The translations under genes and the position numbers were made by a program. Below the pieces are notes generated by a model, which had not been told where the DNA came from, did not search any database, and saw nothing but the letters and a program-made list of their open reading frames with translations. Below are positions 36,054 through 45,297 of a stretch of DNA of 64,000 nt, piece after piece (position 1 is the stretch's first letter; each line of letters starts with the position of its first letter). This DNA is from an uncultured bacterium (GTDB taxonomy: Bacteria; Bacillota; Bacilli; Lactobacillales; Lactobacillaceae), in the NCBI GenBank assembly GCA_905214235.1, contig CAJMLF010000006.1, forward strand, positions 1-64,000. Direction: 5' to 3'.

Positions 36054-36905
36054 TTGAAAAGATTTCCCCTGATTACGATACTAACCACCATCCTCGCCTT
36101 TTGCTGTCTCGCTGTTTCGAGCCGGGCGATGGCTATCCAGCACTACCGGCAGTCGACCGTGCCAACCATCTTCGTCCACGGCTGGGGCTCCAGTGCCCGG
36201 GCGGAAGATAAGATGGCCCGGGCCGCCCAACGCGCCGGCGTTACCAAGACAATTGTCCGCGCCAACGTCGATCGCCAGGGAAAGGTGTCGTTTGACCGCA
36301 ACATCCCCAAGGGGGCAATTAACCCCATCGTGGAGGTCAACCTCGCTGATAACAAGCTTAGCCACTACAAGGATAACTACACGGCTGGCTACCACCACGG
36401 CGGCACCTACGTCAAGAACGTGGTTAAGGCCTTAGAAAAACGCGGGCACTACCCGGCATTTAACTTTGTGGGGCACTCGATGGGTAACCTGGAGATTGCC
36501 AACTACATCAATGACAATGCCGGTCACCTGCCGAAGATCAACCACCTGGTTGCCATTGCTGGCCACTATAACGGCCTGGTCGGGCAATCAACGGCCGAAA
36601 GTGCGGTCAACCAGGAGGGTAAACCGACGCGGGAGGACTCCTGCTTCAAGGCCCTCCTTGGTCTCCGGCAGAACTTCCCCCGCAATACCCGGGTGTTAAA
36701 CATCTACGGCAACCTCGATAACGGCTCTAACTCCGACGGTGATGTTCCCGTTAACTCGGCAAAATCGTTGAAGTACCTGGTTGCCAACCGGGCGAAGTCT
36801 TACCAGGAGCTTGAACTGCACGGTAAGAGTGCCCAGCACAGCCGGCTCCACAACAATAACCACCAGGTTGACCAGGCATTGATCAACTTCCTGTGGGCAA
36901 AATAA
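36054..36905 (+). CDS. Secreted or membrane-bound DUF915-type alpha/beta hydrolase
   Basis: About 283 residues. N-terminal hydrophobic signal/anchor (FPLITILTTILAFCCLAVSS), then IFVHGWGSS, the nucleophile in FVGHSMGN, and a C-terminal His near SAQHSRLHNNN. This lactobacillar cell-surface hydrolase family includes esterases. ATG at 36039 is in frame, but the GGATGTGAG just before TTG at 36054 suggests TTG (then KRFPLIT) as the start; this is uncertain. Confidence 0.83.
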   Translation: MKRFPLITILTTILAFCCLAVSSRAMAIQHYRQSTVPTIFVHGWGSSARAEDKMARAAQRAGVTKTIVRANVDRQGKVSFDRNIPKGAINPIVEVNLADNKLSHYKDNYTAGYHHGGTYVKNVVKALEKRGHYPAFNFVGHSMGNLEIANYINDNAGHLPKINHLVAIAGHYNGLVGQSTAESAVNQEGKPTREDSCFKALLGLRQNFPRNTRVLNIYGNLDNGSNSDGDVPVNSAKSLKYLVANRAKSYQELELHGKSAQHSRLHNNNHQVDQALINFLWAK

Positions 36906-36943
36906 AGGGATCCCCCCCTCCCCTCATATAGCCTTTACTACTC

Positions 36944-36977
36944 AACGACTAGGAAATTATTCCTGGTCGTTTTTTTG
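36944..36977 (+). terminator. Terminator of the acetyltransferase-hydrolase unit
   Basis: Stem AACGACTAGGAA / TTCCTGGTCGTT followed by seven T. Confidence 0.88.
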
Positions 36978-36983
36978 CTGTTT

Positions 36984-37023
36984 AAAAAATTTCACCGGCT
37001 ACCTATTGTCGGTAGTCGGTGAA
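36984..37023 (-). terminator. Terminator of the GH120-MFS operon
   Basis: On the minus strand TTCACCGACTACC / GGTAGCCGGTGAA, followed by ATTTTTT. Confidence 0.85.
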
Positions 37024-37056
37024 GTGATGTGTAAGTTAGTTATTTAATAATTGCAG

Positions 37057-38322
37057 TTACTTAATTCCTTTAATGAAGAAGATCAAAATTGAACCTAAAA
37101 CAGCTGAAACACAGGCTGCAGGGAAGATATATCCATAACCACCCATGTTAATTGCAGTTGCGGCAACAATTGGGCCAAAAATCTGCCCAGCACTGTTTGC
37201 CATGTTCAACAGACCTAAGTCTTTAGCAGCAGTTTTCTCGTTTGGTAATACGTCAATGTTCAACGCCTGATCCACGGAATTGTACATTCCAAATCCAATT
37301 CCGGCAATCACTGCGTAAGCCAACATTCCCCAAGTATTTGTTGTTAAACGTGGAACAAATACCCCTAAGGCAATGATCAGGCCAGCAGTAATAACAGGTA
37401 ATTTCCTAACCTTCATCTTATCGGCCAATGGCCCGGAGATCAGTGACATAATAACCGCGGTAATCATTAAAATTATCGAAATCAGCGATACATATTGCTG
37501 GACTGCGCCACCCCTGAGCTTAATGTAGTCGGTAAAGATATATAAGGTATAGCCCGAAATGGCAAATTGAGAAATAATAATCATAAACTTACCAAATAAG
37601 GCTAGATAGAAGTTGCGGGCGTTATGAGTTGGGAAGACGAAGTTTGCAGAAAAGGCCTTCCAACCATCAATCTTTTCAACGGGCATATTCTTAGTTGACT
37701 GCTCGTGTAAAATCAGCGCCGCAATTGGTCCAGATACTAAGGTCATCGTGGCCATAACGTAAAAGCCCATTGTGTTATTGTACAAGAAATGGGAACCAAT
37801 TACTGGTCCTAAGCCTTGCGCAGCAGCGGTTCCTAATGCATACATCCCAGACATCGTGCCCCGGAACTGTTCAGAGGTCCGGTCGGCAATTACTGCAACC
37901 AGTGGAGCTACGATCATATTTTGGAAAAGGACATATACAGAGTCACCGACAACAACACCAAATGCTGTCTTGGCATGACTCCAGGCAATAATACTAATGA
38001 ATGAACCAATTGAACCAACAATTATCCATGGCGTCCGCCGTCCCCAACGTGAGCGGGTCCGGTCAGAAAGGCCACCCCAGATAATATTTGAAATTGTTGC
38101 CACGATCATTGCAACCGCAGACATTGTTGCAATAACGTTTTGCTTCGTTGCCGGATCAATGTCTTGGACCAGTTTTGGAACTGTAACCCCAACTAATCCA
38201 AGGTAAGGGCCAACCCAAAGAAAGTAGCCCAGAACAATCCCAATACAGGTTCTTACTGGAAACTTCTTCTGCTCTTCGTTAGTTGGTGTTTGCCATGGTT
38301 TTCTTTCGGTCGAATTATCCAT
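37057..38322 (-). CDS. MFS transporter, probable (xylo-)oligosaccharide importer
   Basis: About 421 residues, 12 helices. WGGLSDRTRSRWGRRTPWIIVGS is the conserved loop 2-3 motif of sugar transporters such as the sucrose (SLC45-like) group. It lies 53 bases behind the GH120 xylosidase gene on the same strand, so it probably imports the xylosidase substrate intact, since the enzyme has no signal peptide. GTG at 38331 is too close to GGGATG; ATG at 38322 is preferred. AT-richer than flanking genes. Confidence 0.85.
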   Translation of the reverse strand: MDNSTERKPWQTPTNEEQKKFPVRTCIGIVLGYFLWVGPYLGLVGVTVPKLVQDIDPATKQNVIATMSAVAMIVATISNIIWGGLSDRTRSRWGRRTPWIIVGSIGSFISIIAWSHAKTAFGVVVGDSVYVLFQNMIVAPLVAVIADRTSEQFRGTMSGMYALGTAAAQGLGPVIGSHFLYNNTMGFYVMATMTLVSGPIAALILHEQSTKNMPVEKIDGWKAFSANFVFPTHNARNFYLALFGKFMIIISQFAISGYTLYIFTDYIKLRGGAVQQYVSLISIILMITAVIMSLISGPLADKMKVRKLPVITAGLIIALGVFVPRLTTNTWGMLAYAVIAGIGFGMYNSVDQALNIDVLPNEKTAAKDLGLLNMANSAGQIFGPIVAATAINMGGYGYIFPAACVSAVLGSILIFFIKGIK

Positions 38323-38375
38323 ATTTTTCACATCCCTTTTTAATCACGTCATTCAACCGTATTCAGCAAATGGTC

Positions 38376-40382
38376 CTATTCTTTCCAGAGGGCCTTGCCA
38401 ACTGCATCGCTTGACGCGAACGGTCCGGGGATAGTCGAAATACCACGGTGGTTGCCAAAGTAGTCTTCACTGATTTGGATATCGTCACCTTCAGGCGTTT
38501 CAAATCGTTGCTCTGGCTCAAATGCTTCGCCCAGGATATCTGAATTAATAATGTTCGTCTTGTAATTACCAATTAGGTCGTAGACGTTCGTTTCAATTAC
38601 TGGCTTGCCGTCTTTTTCAACTAGTTCAACCTTGGCTTCGTCATGATCGTTAACCAACTTGTTAACTTCTTTCTTCCATGCCTTAGCACCATTTAGGTAA
38701 ACGTTGCCACCGGCCCAAACTGGAAGGTGTCCCAGGTGGTACGGCTGAAGATCATTCATATCATTTTCCTTAGCGTAGGTACCTTCAAGGCGTTTGAACG
38801 GTGCGTACCACTCGTCATAAGTCGGGTAGTCATCAAAGACAAAGGTCCCAACTTCTTCGTTATCTTCAGGGTTAGCTTCTGGAGCCCACTTTTGAACAAA
38901 GATGTTGTTGTAGAAACGATCATCCCCGTGCAGAATGGTTGAGAAGCCAGCTACTTCAGTCCGGTGCGGAATGTGGTATGGCGTGTACCGTTGACGATCA
39001 GGGCCCTTGCCTGGGTAATCCGTCCCGGTGCCAACATAGGTAAATGAACCAAGAATCAAGTTGTTAACCACCCCAAGGCCCTGGGTAGGAATCTTCAACG
39101 AGTCTTTAGAAAGTAGGAGGTTATTATCAATCAGCGTTGGCCCGTGACCAACCTCAACCCAGATATCCTGGCTTTCCATTGCCCCGTTAAGGCGGTGAGC
39201 AGTACCATCTGGTGCATAGTTGTGGTCAAACAGGTTTTGAGTAATTCGGGTTCCTTGAGCTTCCCAATCACACCAGAGACCCATTGTACAGTGGTCAAAG
39301 TGGTTCCGCCGGTAAATTACATCAATTGCCGCATGCATCTTAATACCGGCAATTTCGGCTCCGGCAAGTTCTTGCATATTGTTGATGTGGTGAACATGGT
39401 TGTCTTCAATCAGACTGAAGACGCCCCCTTGCCGGCCAACGATTCCGTCCTGTTCACAATCGTGAATGTTACACCGCCGAACGATGTGGTGACCAATCTT
39501 TTCCTTTAGCCAACCATCGTATTGTCCCCGACAAACGGCTTCCCTTTCCATTTGTGTCGGGCTCTTGATGTGTTTGTAAGTAAAGTAGTGGTCATTGTTA
39601 GGATCCTTATATTTACCAAGGGAAATTCCTGCACACCGGCTCAAACTAATATCACAGTCCTCAATAATCCAGCCCTTTGACCAGTGAGGGCCAATCATTC
39701 CATCTTGGAAGGCAGCCGGTGGAGCCCAAGTGGTAGCCGCCTTGTTAACAGTGAAGCCTGCAAAAGTGATGTAGTTAACACCCGTCTTCTTTGGCCAGAA
39801 GCATTCCCGACGTACGTTAATATCAACGTCTTCATGGTTAGGATCCTTGCCTTGGAAGTTAGCGTAAATGACCGTCTCGTTCCGGTCCTTGTCTTGTTCG
39901 GTGTACCACTTATAAACTGAATTTGCCGGGTCCCACGAACGTGCATAAACTTCACCTTTAATACAATCTTCTAGCGAAGTAGTTTCATAGAAGTGAATAT
40001 TATTCATGTAAACAGCCCCGGTATGCTTATCAACCGGACCAAAATACCAGTCACCAACAACAAATGTTGTGTACGGGTTGTATGACCCAAAAATACTGTT
40101 ATTAATCCGAGCAACCCAAACATTGTCCTTGTACTTTTCCCAGTTAGTTACCTTTTCTGCCCCGGTAATTGTTGCCTTGAGAGGTTCAACACTGCGGTAA
40201 ACAATTCGAGCGTCCTTTGTTCCGGCGTGAATTGGGTTAACATTTTCCCGGTAAGTACCAGGGAACACGAGAACTTCATCACCAGGTTCAGCAACCTGGG
40301 CAGCCTCGTTAATTAGCTTGAAAGGTCGTTCTTGAGTACCGTTGCCGTCAAATGTCGCATTAGCATCAACATAAATCTTCAT
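38376..40382 (-). CDS. Beta-xylosidase, glycoside hydrolase family 120
   Basis: 668 residues, right-handed parallel beta-helix. It closely follows GH120 landmarks: NVRRECFWPKKTGVNYIT, the WAPP..IGPHWSKGWIIEDC stretch, HAAIDVIYRRNHFDHC, and STILHGDDRFYNNIF after TEVAGF. By comparison with Thermoanaerobacterium XylC (nucleophile Asp382, acid/base Glu405, recalled), the catalytic pair is Asp372 in LWCDWEAQGTR and Glu410 in IWVEVGHGP. No signal peptide, so it acts on imported xylo-oligosaccharides. ATG follows GGAG by nine bases. Confidence 0.9.
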   Translation of the reverse strand: MKIYVDANATFDGNGTQERPFKLINEAAQVAEPGDEVLVFPGTYRENVNPIHAGTKDARIVYRSVEPLKATITGAEKVTNWEKYKDNVWVARINNSIFGSYNPYTTFVVGDWYFGPVDKHTGAVYMNNIHFYETTSLEDCIKGEVYARSWDPANSVYKWYTEQDKDRNETVIYANFQGKDPNHEDVDINVRRECFWPKKTGVNYITFAGFTVNKAATTWAPPAAFQDGMIGPHWSKGWIIEDCDISLSRCAGISLGKYKDPNNDHYFTYKHIKSPTQMEREAVCRGQYDGWLKEKIGHHIVRRCNIHDCEQDGIVGRQGGVFSLIEDNHVHHINNMQELAGAEIAGIKMHAAIDVIYRRNHFDHCTMGLWCDWEAQGTRITQNLFDHNYAPDGTAHRLNGAMESQDIWVEVGHGPTLIDNNLLLSKDSLKIPTQGLGVVNNLILGSFTYVGTGTDYPGKGPDRQRYTPYHIPHRTEVAGFSTILHGDDRFYNNIFVQKWAPEANPEDNEEVGTFVFDDYPTYDEWYAPFKRLEGTYAKENDMNDLQPYHLGHLPVWAGGNVYLNGAKAWKKEVNKLVNDHDEAKVELVEKDGKPVIETNVYDLIGNYKTNIINSDILGEAFEPEQRFETPEGDDIQISEDYFGNHRGISTIPGPFASSDAVGKALWKE

Positions 40383-40430
40383 TCATGACAGCTCCAATCA
40401 TTTTGTGTAAAATTAAATAGTAACAATACC

Positions 40431-40444
40431 TGCAAGCGCTTACG
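40431..40444. promoter_or_regulatory. cre-like site upstream of the GH120 operon
   Basis: TGCAAGCGCTTACG matches the CcpA-box consensus TGWNANCGNTNWCA at 12 of 14 positions and lies 49 bases before the GH120 start, in the divergent region with the AraC gene. It suggests carbon catabolite repression. Confidence 0.6.
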
Positions 40445-40525
40445 TATTTAATTATGCAGAATCAATTCAGGGATATCTTGCATTTTCCTACGAATTTTTG
40501 GATATAAGTAAGCGGAGGGATTTTT

Positions 40526-41701
40526 ATGAATCTATTACGTCAGTACCTCAGAACAACCAGTTTTGCTTACAGTATCATCAGAAACGGCCAGATTATTGAA
40601 AAAGATAGGGATAACTTACTGGCGGGAACGTTCAATGCAAAAAAATTCGCCCTCACCAGCAGGCAAAGACGACTCGTTACTTTTTACAAACTTAAGGGAC
40701 AAAATATTATCACCGCTATTATTAGACATCACAATTACTACTACGTAATTGGGCCTGTTATTATCAGCACCAATGACCAAGATAAGACACCCCAGCCTTT
40801 CTTAGTCAGCAGTGCCCACCTCAAGCATTTCTCGGCTGATCGTTTCATTATGGTTATTGCCCTATGCATTAACCTGTTAGGCGCATACATCAATTCTAAA
40901 AAACTGCAGCTTCGTTACCGGCGACCCATTTATACCAACACAAGCTTTAAGAAGAGCAGTTTCATCCGTCTGAACAACAATGGCGCCCATGTTAACTACG
41001 CCTTTGAAAAGCAAATCAATAACGCTATCCTTTGTGGCGACCAAGCGGAAATTCATACGGCCTTAACCCGCTTATACCATTCCGGGCGAATTGGCATTTT
41101 GAGCAATAAGGGTGAATTACGCAATATCATTGACTTTGGCATCATTGTTGTTTCAACCAACATCCGGGTAGCCTTAAGAAGCGGGATGAACTTCGAACTT
41201 GCTTACAGTCTGAACGATTACTACGTTCACCGTTTAGAAGAGCAAAAGTCATTTCATGCCGTCATCAAATGCATTAAAGATAATTTAACCGACCTCAGCA
41301 AAGAAGTTAAACACGATATTACTACCGGTATGCCACCAACAATTGTCCGGGCCTACCGTCTCGTATCGACAAACCCCCAGGAGGACATTACGGTTGCGGA
41401 GGTAGCGAAACAGCTCAACATTTCACCAAACTACTTTTCTAGTCAGTTTAAAAAGTGGATGGGAATTAGTTTTACCCAGTTTCGGATTCTTGAAAAGATC
41501 AATTACGCCATTACCCTCCTCGTTTCATCAAACATGAACGTTTCAGAAATTGCGGCCCTACTTCACTTTAATGATCAAGCTTACTTCGCTAACCAATTTA
41601 AAAAGCACACCGGGTTTTCGCCAAACCAGGTGCGCAATAATCCTATTCTTATTAGTGATTGGAATATCTATAACTATCTAAAGGCTAAATGCCGACTATA
41701 G
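40526..41701 (+). CDS. AraC-family regulator of the GH120 locus
   Basis: 391 residues. The last 100 contain both helix-turn-helix units: DITVAEVAKQLNISPNYFSSQFKKWMG and MNVSEIAALLHFNDQAYFANQFKKHTGFSPNQVR. The N-terminal part is a large sensor region without an obvious cupin. Divergent from the xylosidase operon with 143 bases between starts, so it is probably its activator responding to xylose or xylobiose. AT-richer than neighbouring genes, as is the whole block 37-41.7 kb. Confidence 0.88.
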   Translation: MNLLRQYLRTTSFAYSIIRNGQIIEKDRDNLLAGTFNAKKFALTSRQRRLVTFYKLKGQNIITAIIRHHNYYYVIGPVIISTNDQDKTPQPFLVSSAHLKHFSADRFIMVIALCINLLGAYINSKKLQLRYRRPIYTNTSFKKSSFIRLNNNGAHVNYAFEKQINNAILCGDQAEIHTALTRLYHSGRIGILSNKGELRNIIDFGIIVVSTNIRVALRSGMNFELAYSLNDYYVHRLEEQKSFHAVIKCIKDNLTDLSKEVKHDITTGMPPTIVRAYRLVSTNPQEDITVAEVAKQLNISPNYFSSQFKKWMGISFTQFRILEKINYAITLLVSSNMNVSEIAALLHFNDQAYFANQFKKHTGFSPNQVRNNPILISDWNIYNYLKAKCRL

Positions 41702-43003
41702 TCACTTACATTCTTCCTTACCCATCATAATTTTCAAGATAACGGGGTCCGAGGCTGCCAAGCCACTCCGGGTCAGTTCACCAAGGCCACGGATTGTTTC
41801 GTCGACGGAGTTGCTTACCAAGCCATTAGTTCCCGGAATCGTCACCCCTTGAAGGGCCAAGTTGACCGCCTTAAACATCGTCTGGACGGAGGTTGCCACC
41901 TTGATAGCACAGGAACAGCCGGCCCCATCACAGACCATCCCAGCGGCATCCCCAATCATGTTCTTAATTGCCCGACCGGCCACCTCAATGTCGTCGCTCA
42001 ACAGGTAGGCAATTCCCGTGGCGGCGCCCATCGCAGCGGCATGGGTTGCACAGTAAGCCGACAGAATCGGCAAAAACGAGTGCACGTAGATCGCTGTCAG
42101 GTGGGATAGGGCCAGGGCCCGGATCAGCTGCTCGTCAGACGCCCGTTGCGCTTTGGCCACAACACACACCGGGACAGTGGCCGTGATTCCCTGGTTCCCG
42201 GAACCGGAGTTGGTAACTGCCGGCAGCTGGGCACCACCCATCCGCGCATCCGAAGCGGCAGCGGTGTATGACACCAGCCGGTTCAACAGGGAATTATCGT
42301 AGCCCAGGCTCTGCGGGTTATTCATCGCCCGACCGACCCGCATCCCGTAGTCATGCGTCAGCCCCTCCTTTGCCAGGGCCATGTTATCGACCTGGGCAAG
42401 TTTGATAAATTTCAGCTCTTCTAGGGGCGCCATTGTTGCCAAGTCCCAAATCTCCTGGAGCCGGCCCTGCTGCATGAAGAGTTCCCAATCGGCCAGGGAA
42501 TCAACTGCGGGGCGGTCCTTTTCAAACACCACCGTCCCATTTTTCTTGATGCAGTAAATGTTTGTATGGTCTGCTGCGATATAAACCTCCACAGTATTGC
42601 CGCTGACGGTGGTAACCTTCACCTGAACGTAAAGCTTATCCTTGACGTCCGCCAGGGAAACGTGAATCTTGCCAGAACAGGCCAGGTCAGCAACCTGCTT
42701 GACCCCGGCCGCCGGAATTTCCGGAATCACCTTCATCCCCTTGCTAGGATCACCGAACAGGTAGCCCACGGCCGCCGCAACGGGCAGGCCAGGTTTCCCG
42801 GTCCCCGGAACGATCACCGCAATTGCGTTCTTCATAATATTCATCGACACACGAACGTCAATTTTAGCGGGTTCCTCGTGACCTAACTGCCCTGCACAAG
42901 TGGCAACGGCAAAAGCGACCGCAACGGGTTCCGTACACCCGGTTGCGACTGATACCCCGTTATGGAGGGCCTTTAAATACATTGCCTTCTTACTAGCTTC
43001 CAT
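41702..43003 (-). CDS. L-cysteine desulfidase family protein (CyuA/UPF0597)
   Basis: 433 residues. Iron-sulfur lyase related to serine dehydratase: ATGCTEPVAVAFA at the N-terminus, SGSGNQGITATVPV in the middle and GMVCDGAGCSCAIK near the end supply the cluster cysteines. It degrades L-cysteine to pyruvate, sulfide and ammonia. The frame opens at 43054, but GAGGAGG is placed for ATG at 43003. A palindrome GTGAAACGTTTCAC lies just upstream. Confidence 0.88.
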   Translation of the reverse strand: MEASKKAMYLKALHNGVSVATGCTEPVAVAFAVATCAGQLGHEEPAKIDVRVSMNIMKNAIAVIVPGTGKPGLPVAAAVGYLFGDPSKGMKVIPEIPAAGVKQVADLACSGKIHVSLADVKDKLYVQVKVTTVSGNTVEVYIAADHTNIYCIKKNGTVVFEKDRPAVDSLADWELFMQQGRLQEIWDLATMAPLEELKFIKLAQVDNMALAKEGLTHDYGMRVGRAMNNPQSLGYDNSLLNRLVSYTAAASDARMGGAQLPAVTNSGSGNQGITATVPVCVVAKAQRASDEQLIRALALSHLTAIYVHSFLPILSAYCATHAAAMGAATGIAYLLSDDIEVAGRAIKNMIGDAAGMVCDGAGCSCAIKVATSVQTMFKAVNLALQGVTIPGTNGLVSNSVDETIRGLGELTRSGLAASDPVILKIMMGKEECK

Positions 43004-43040
43004 CTTTTCCTCCTCGTGTGAAACCTTATTCTGACGAGTG

Positions 43041-43054
43041 GTGAAACGTTTCAC
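43041..43054. promoter_or_regulatory. Palindromic operator upstream of the desulfidase gene
   Basis: GTGAAACGTTTCAC is a perfect 14-base palindrome with a CG centre 38 bases upstream of the start. It resembles LacI-family operators; the spacing of the half-sites differs from a true cre. Confidence 0.5.
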
Positions 43055-43141
43055 ATGCTTCTTTCATATTAAATTATATCATCTTGATAATTTTTTATCA
43101 CTAATAAATTATCAAGTTTACGGAAAAGATTTCACTAGTGG

Positions 43142-43453
43142 TTAGCCACCTTGGTGTTTAAATAACATCTTAAAGGCTTGGGCGAGGTTGTGATTGACAA
43201 CGAGGAAGCTAGTTGAGTCACTCGCCCTAAGAAATGGGTATTCTTGCTTGAGTCTCTTCAGTAGATAATTCATTCCGTATTCATTGACGAAGTGACTACC
43301 GGGATTATTTTGATACCGTTCCTTGGCCATCGCCAACATTTGGTTCCAAACGAAGCGATCATTACCAAACATCTGCCACAATTGTTCCCTTTGCTGGGCA
43401 TTGGGATATAGACGAAGTTTAATCCCCTTTATAACTTGCGCCATTTTCACCAC
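43142..43453 (-). pseudogene. Truncated tnpB (N-terminal 103 codons)
   Basis: Encodes a near-identical copy of the first 103 residues of the TnpB at 49020-50192 (for example GIKLRLYPNAQQREQLWQMF against NGRQREQLWQMF), then stops after KHQGG where the sequence leaves the intact copy. The RuvC and zinc domains are missing, so it cannot act as a nuclease. Confidence 0.9.
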
Positions 43454-43617
43454 AATCTTTCATCATCGGCCAGTCAACAAAGCTAATTAATACCTGAACA
43501 TCACTCTCTGTTAAGAATATTATATCATATCCTAAAACGTGCGTTCGATTAAAGGATTAAAAATAGGCAATTCATCACGTCCTTAAAAGAACGTGTTTCC
43601 TTGCCTGTTTTCAAAAA
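43142..43617 (-). mobile_element. Partial IS200/IS605-type element (left end plus 5' of tnpB)
   Basis: The 475 bases match the left half of the complete element at 48905-50356, including the untranslated 160 bases before tnpB. The left-end palindrome spans 43565-43606 (AGGCAA...CACGT...ACGTG...TTGCCT) and the shared sequence ends at TTTTCAAAAA (43608-43617). The right half is deleted. It lies between the desulfidase and nitroreductase genes without breaking either. Confidence 0.85.
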
Positions 43618-43693
43618 TAATTCCCCTCTTGTATTGCTTCAACATGTTTGTTACTATTAGTAAGTGAAATGAACGAACAAGGAGGAATTAACT

Positions 43694-44296
43694 ATGGAAT
43701 CAAAATTAAATGAATTACTAGCTAAGCGGCGCAGCATCTACGCCCTGGGTAACCATGTTAACGCCCAACCCGAAGAGATCTTTGACCTGGTGAAGGCCAC
43801 CGTCCGCAACTCACCAAGTGCCTTCAATAGCCAAACCGTCCGGGCGGTTGTCCTCTTTAACCAGTCATCAGATAAGGTGTGGGATATCGTTGAGGCAACG
43901 CTGCAGAAGATTGTTAAGGACCCGGCCGCTTTCCAGAAGACCAAGGAAAAGATTGCCAGCTTCCGCGCCGGTTACGGAACAATCCTCTACCTCACTGACA
44001 CGGCGACCGTTCATAAGCTAGAAAAGCAGTTCCCATCCTATGCCGCCAACTTTGGCCCGTGGGCAGAACAAGCAATCGGTGGTGCCCAGCAGGCAGTCTG
44101 GGCCGCCCTGGCCGAACAGGGAATTGGTGCAAGCCTCCAGCACTACAACCCGCTGATTGACGACGCCATTCACGAAGCATTCAAACTCCCCGCTAGCTGG
44201 CAATTAAGGGCAGAAATGCCGTTTGGCTCAATCGAAGCCCCTGCTGGTGAAAAGGATTACTTGGCGGAAAGCGACGTCTTCGAGCTAATTAAGTAA
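43694..44296 (+). CDS. Nitroreductase-family oxidoreductase (Frm2-like)
   Basis: 200 residues. RRSIYALGNHV at the N-terminus, NSPSAFNSQTVRAVVLF (FMN region) and AEQGIGASLQHYNPLID near the end match the fungal/bacterial Frm2/Hbn1-like nitroreductase group, which acts on nitroaromatics or lipid signals. AAGGAGG lies before the ATG. Ends in a terminator. Confidence 0.9.
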   Translation: MESKLNELLAKRRSIYALGNHVNAQPEEIFDLVKATVRNSPSAFNSQTVRAVVLFNQSSDKVWDIVEATLQKIVKDPAAFQKTKEKIASFRAGYGTILYLTDTATVHKLEKQFPSYAANFGPWAEQAIGGAQQAVWAALAEQGIGASLQHYNPLIDDAIHEAFKLPASWQLRAEMPFGSIEAPAGEKDYLAESDVFELIK

Positions 44297-44305
44297 CTAC
44301 TAGTG

Positions 44306-44343
44306 AAAAAGCTCCTCATGGCCACAAGCCACGGGGAGCTTTT
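44306..44343 (+). terminator. Terminator of the nitroreductase gene
   Basis: Stem AAAAGCTCC / GGAGCTTTT with an inner GTGGC/GCCAC-type pairing, then TTTT. Confidence 0.82.
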
Positions 44344-44346
44344 GGA

Positions 44347-44362
44347 TGTTTCATGTGAAACA
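44347..44362. promoter_or_regulatory. parS-like palindrome
   Basis: TGTTTCATGTGAAACA differs from the parS consensus of Bacillota (TGTTNCACGTGAAACA) at one central base. It is intergenic. A second copy sharing 15 bases is at 59340. Confidence 0.5.
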
Positions 44363-44419
44363 CGACACCAATTTTCAAGGAAAGGGGGTAAAATAGGTGG
44401 TAGAAGGGGGACGGCAAAT

Positions 44420-45253
44420 ATGGAAAAGGCAACCGCATTCGATTTTTCACCAACTAACGATTCTTTCTTGGGGATTACGTCCCTGGGACGGTCCGACACA
44501 TTGCCTGGCCACCATTATGGTCCCGCCGTCCGTCCCTACTACCTAATTCACTATATTCTCGCCGGTACGGGTACCTTCCGGGTGAGCGACGTTGAGTACC
44601 ACCTCCACGCCGGCCAGGGCTTTTTAATTGAGCCCAATTACCAGACCTACTACGTTGCGGACGAGTACACCCCATGGTCTTATGTGTGGGTTGGTTTTAC
44701 CGGTAAGTACGCCGATGAGCTGGTCAACCAGCTGGGCCTTTCCGAAGACCTGCCGACCTTCAATAACCAGTATTCCTACGAACTGGTTGACTGTATCAAC
44801 CACATCATGAAGTTACCACCGGATAAGCCGGAAAACGAGCTGCTTGCCAACAGCTACCTCCTGCGCTTCCTCAGCTTTATCGCCCGGTCGAAGCCCATCA
44901 ACGCGCCCCACACGATTTTGCAAAAGAACCGGTACGTTGACCAGGCCATTCAGTACCTGAGTACCCACATTGCTACGGCATCGACTGACCAATTGGCTAG
45001 GGCCGTCAGCCTGGACCGCAGTTACCTCAGTGGCCTTTTTAAGAAGACGACCGGGCTGACTCCCAGTCAGTATATCCGCAACTTCCGCATCACGAAGGCC
45101 CGCCACTTATTGGAGTCCTCCCAACTGACGATTGACGAGATTGCCCAGGCCAGTGGCTACGAGCACGCTAATTCCTTTTCCCGAATCTTCAAGCGAACGT
45201 ACGGCCTCAACCCACGCGAATACCGCAAGCAGGCTCAGGGAAAACATAAATAA
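44420..45253 (+). CDS. AraC-family regulator of the alpha-galactosidase gene (MsmR/RafR-like)
   Basis: 277 residues. N-terminal cupin (RPYYLIHYILAGTGTF...GQGFLIEPN) and C-terminal double HTH (TDQLARAVSLDRSYLSGLFKKTTGLTPSQYI and TIDEIAQASGYEHANSFSRIFKRTYG). This is the form of melibiose/raffinose activators. It is convergent with the alpha-galactosidase gene. The frame opens at 44303, inside the terminator; AAGGGGG sits before ATG at 44420. Confidence 0.88.
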   Translation: MEKATAFDFSPTNDSFLGITSLGRSDTLPGHHYGPAVRPYYLIHYILAGTGTFRVSDVEYHLHAGQGFLIEPNYQTYYVADEYTPWSYVWVGFTGKYADELVNQLGLSEDLPTFNNQYSYELVDCINHIMKLPPDKPENELLANSYLLRFLSFIARSKPINAPHTILQKNRYVDQAIQYLSTHIATASTDQLARAVSLDRSYLSGLFKKTTGLTPSQYIRNFRITKARHLLESSQLTIDEIAQASGYEHANSFSRIFKRTYGLNPREYRKQAQGKHK

Positions 45254-45296
45254 GGTCGCTAGTATCCCGAAATCTCGGATACTAACGACCTTTTTC
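45252..45296. terminator. Bidirectional terminator
   Basis: Stem AAGGTCGCTAGTATCC / GGATACTAACGACCTT with T runs on both sides, between the convergent AraC and alpha-galactosidase genes. Confidence 0.9.
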
Positions 45297-45297
45297 A

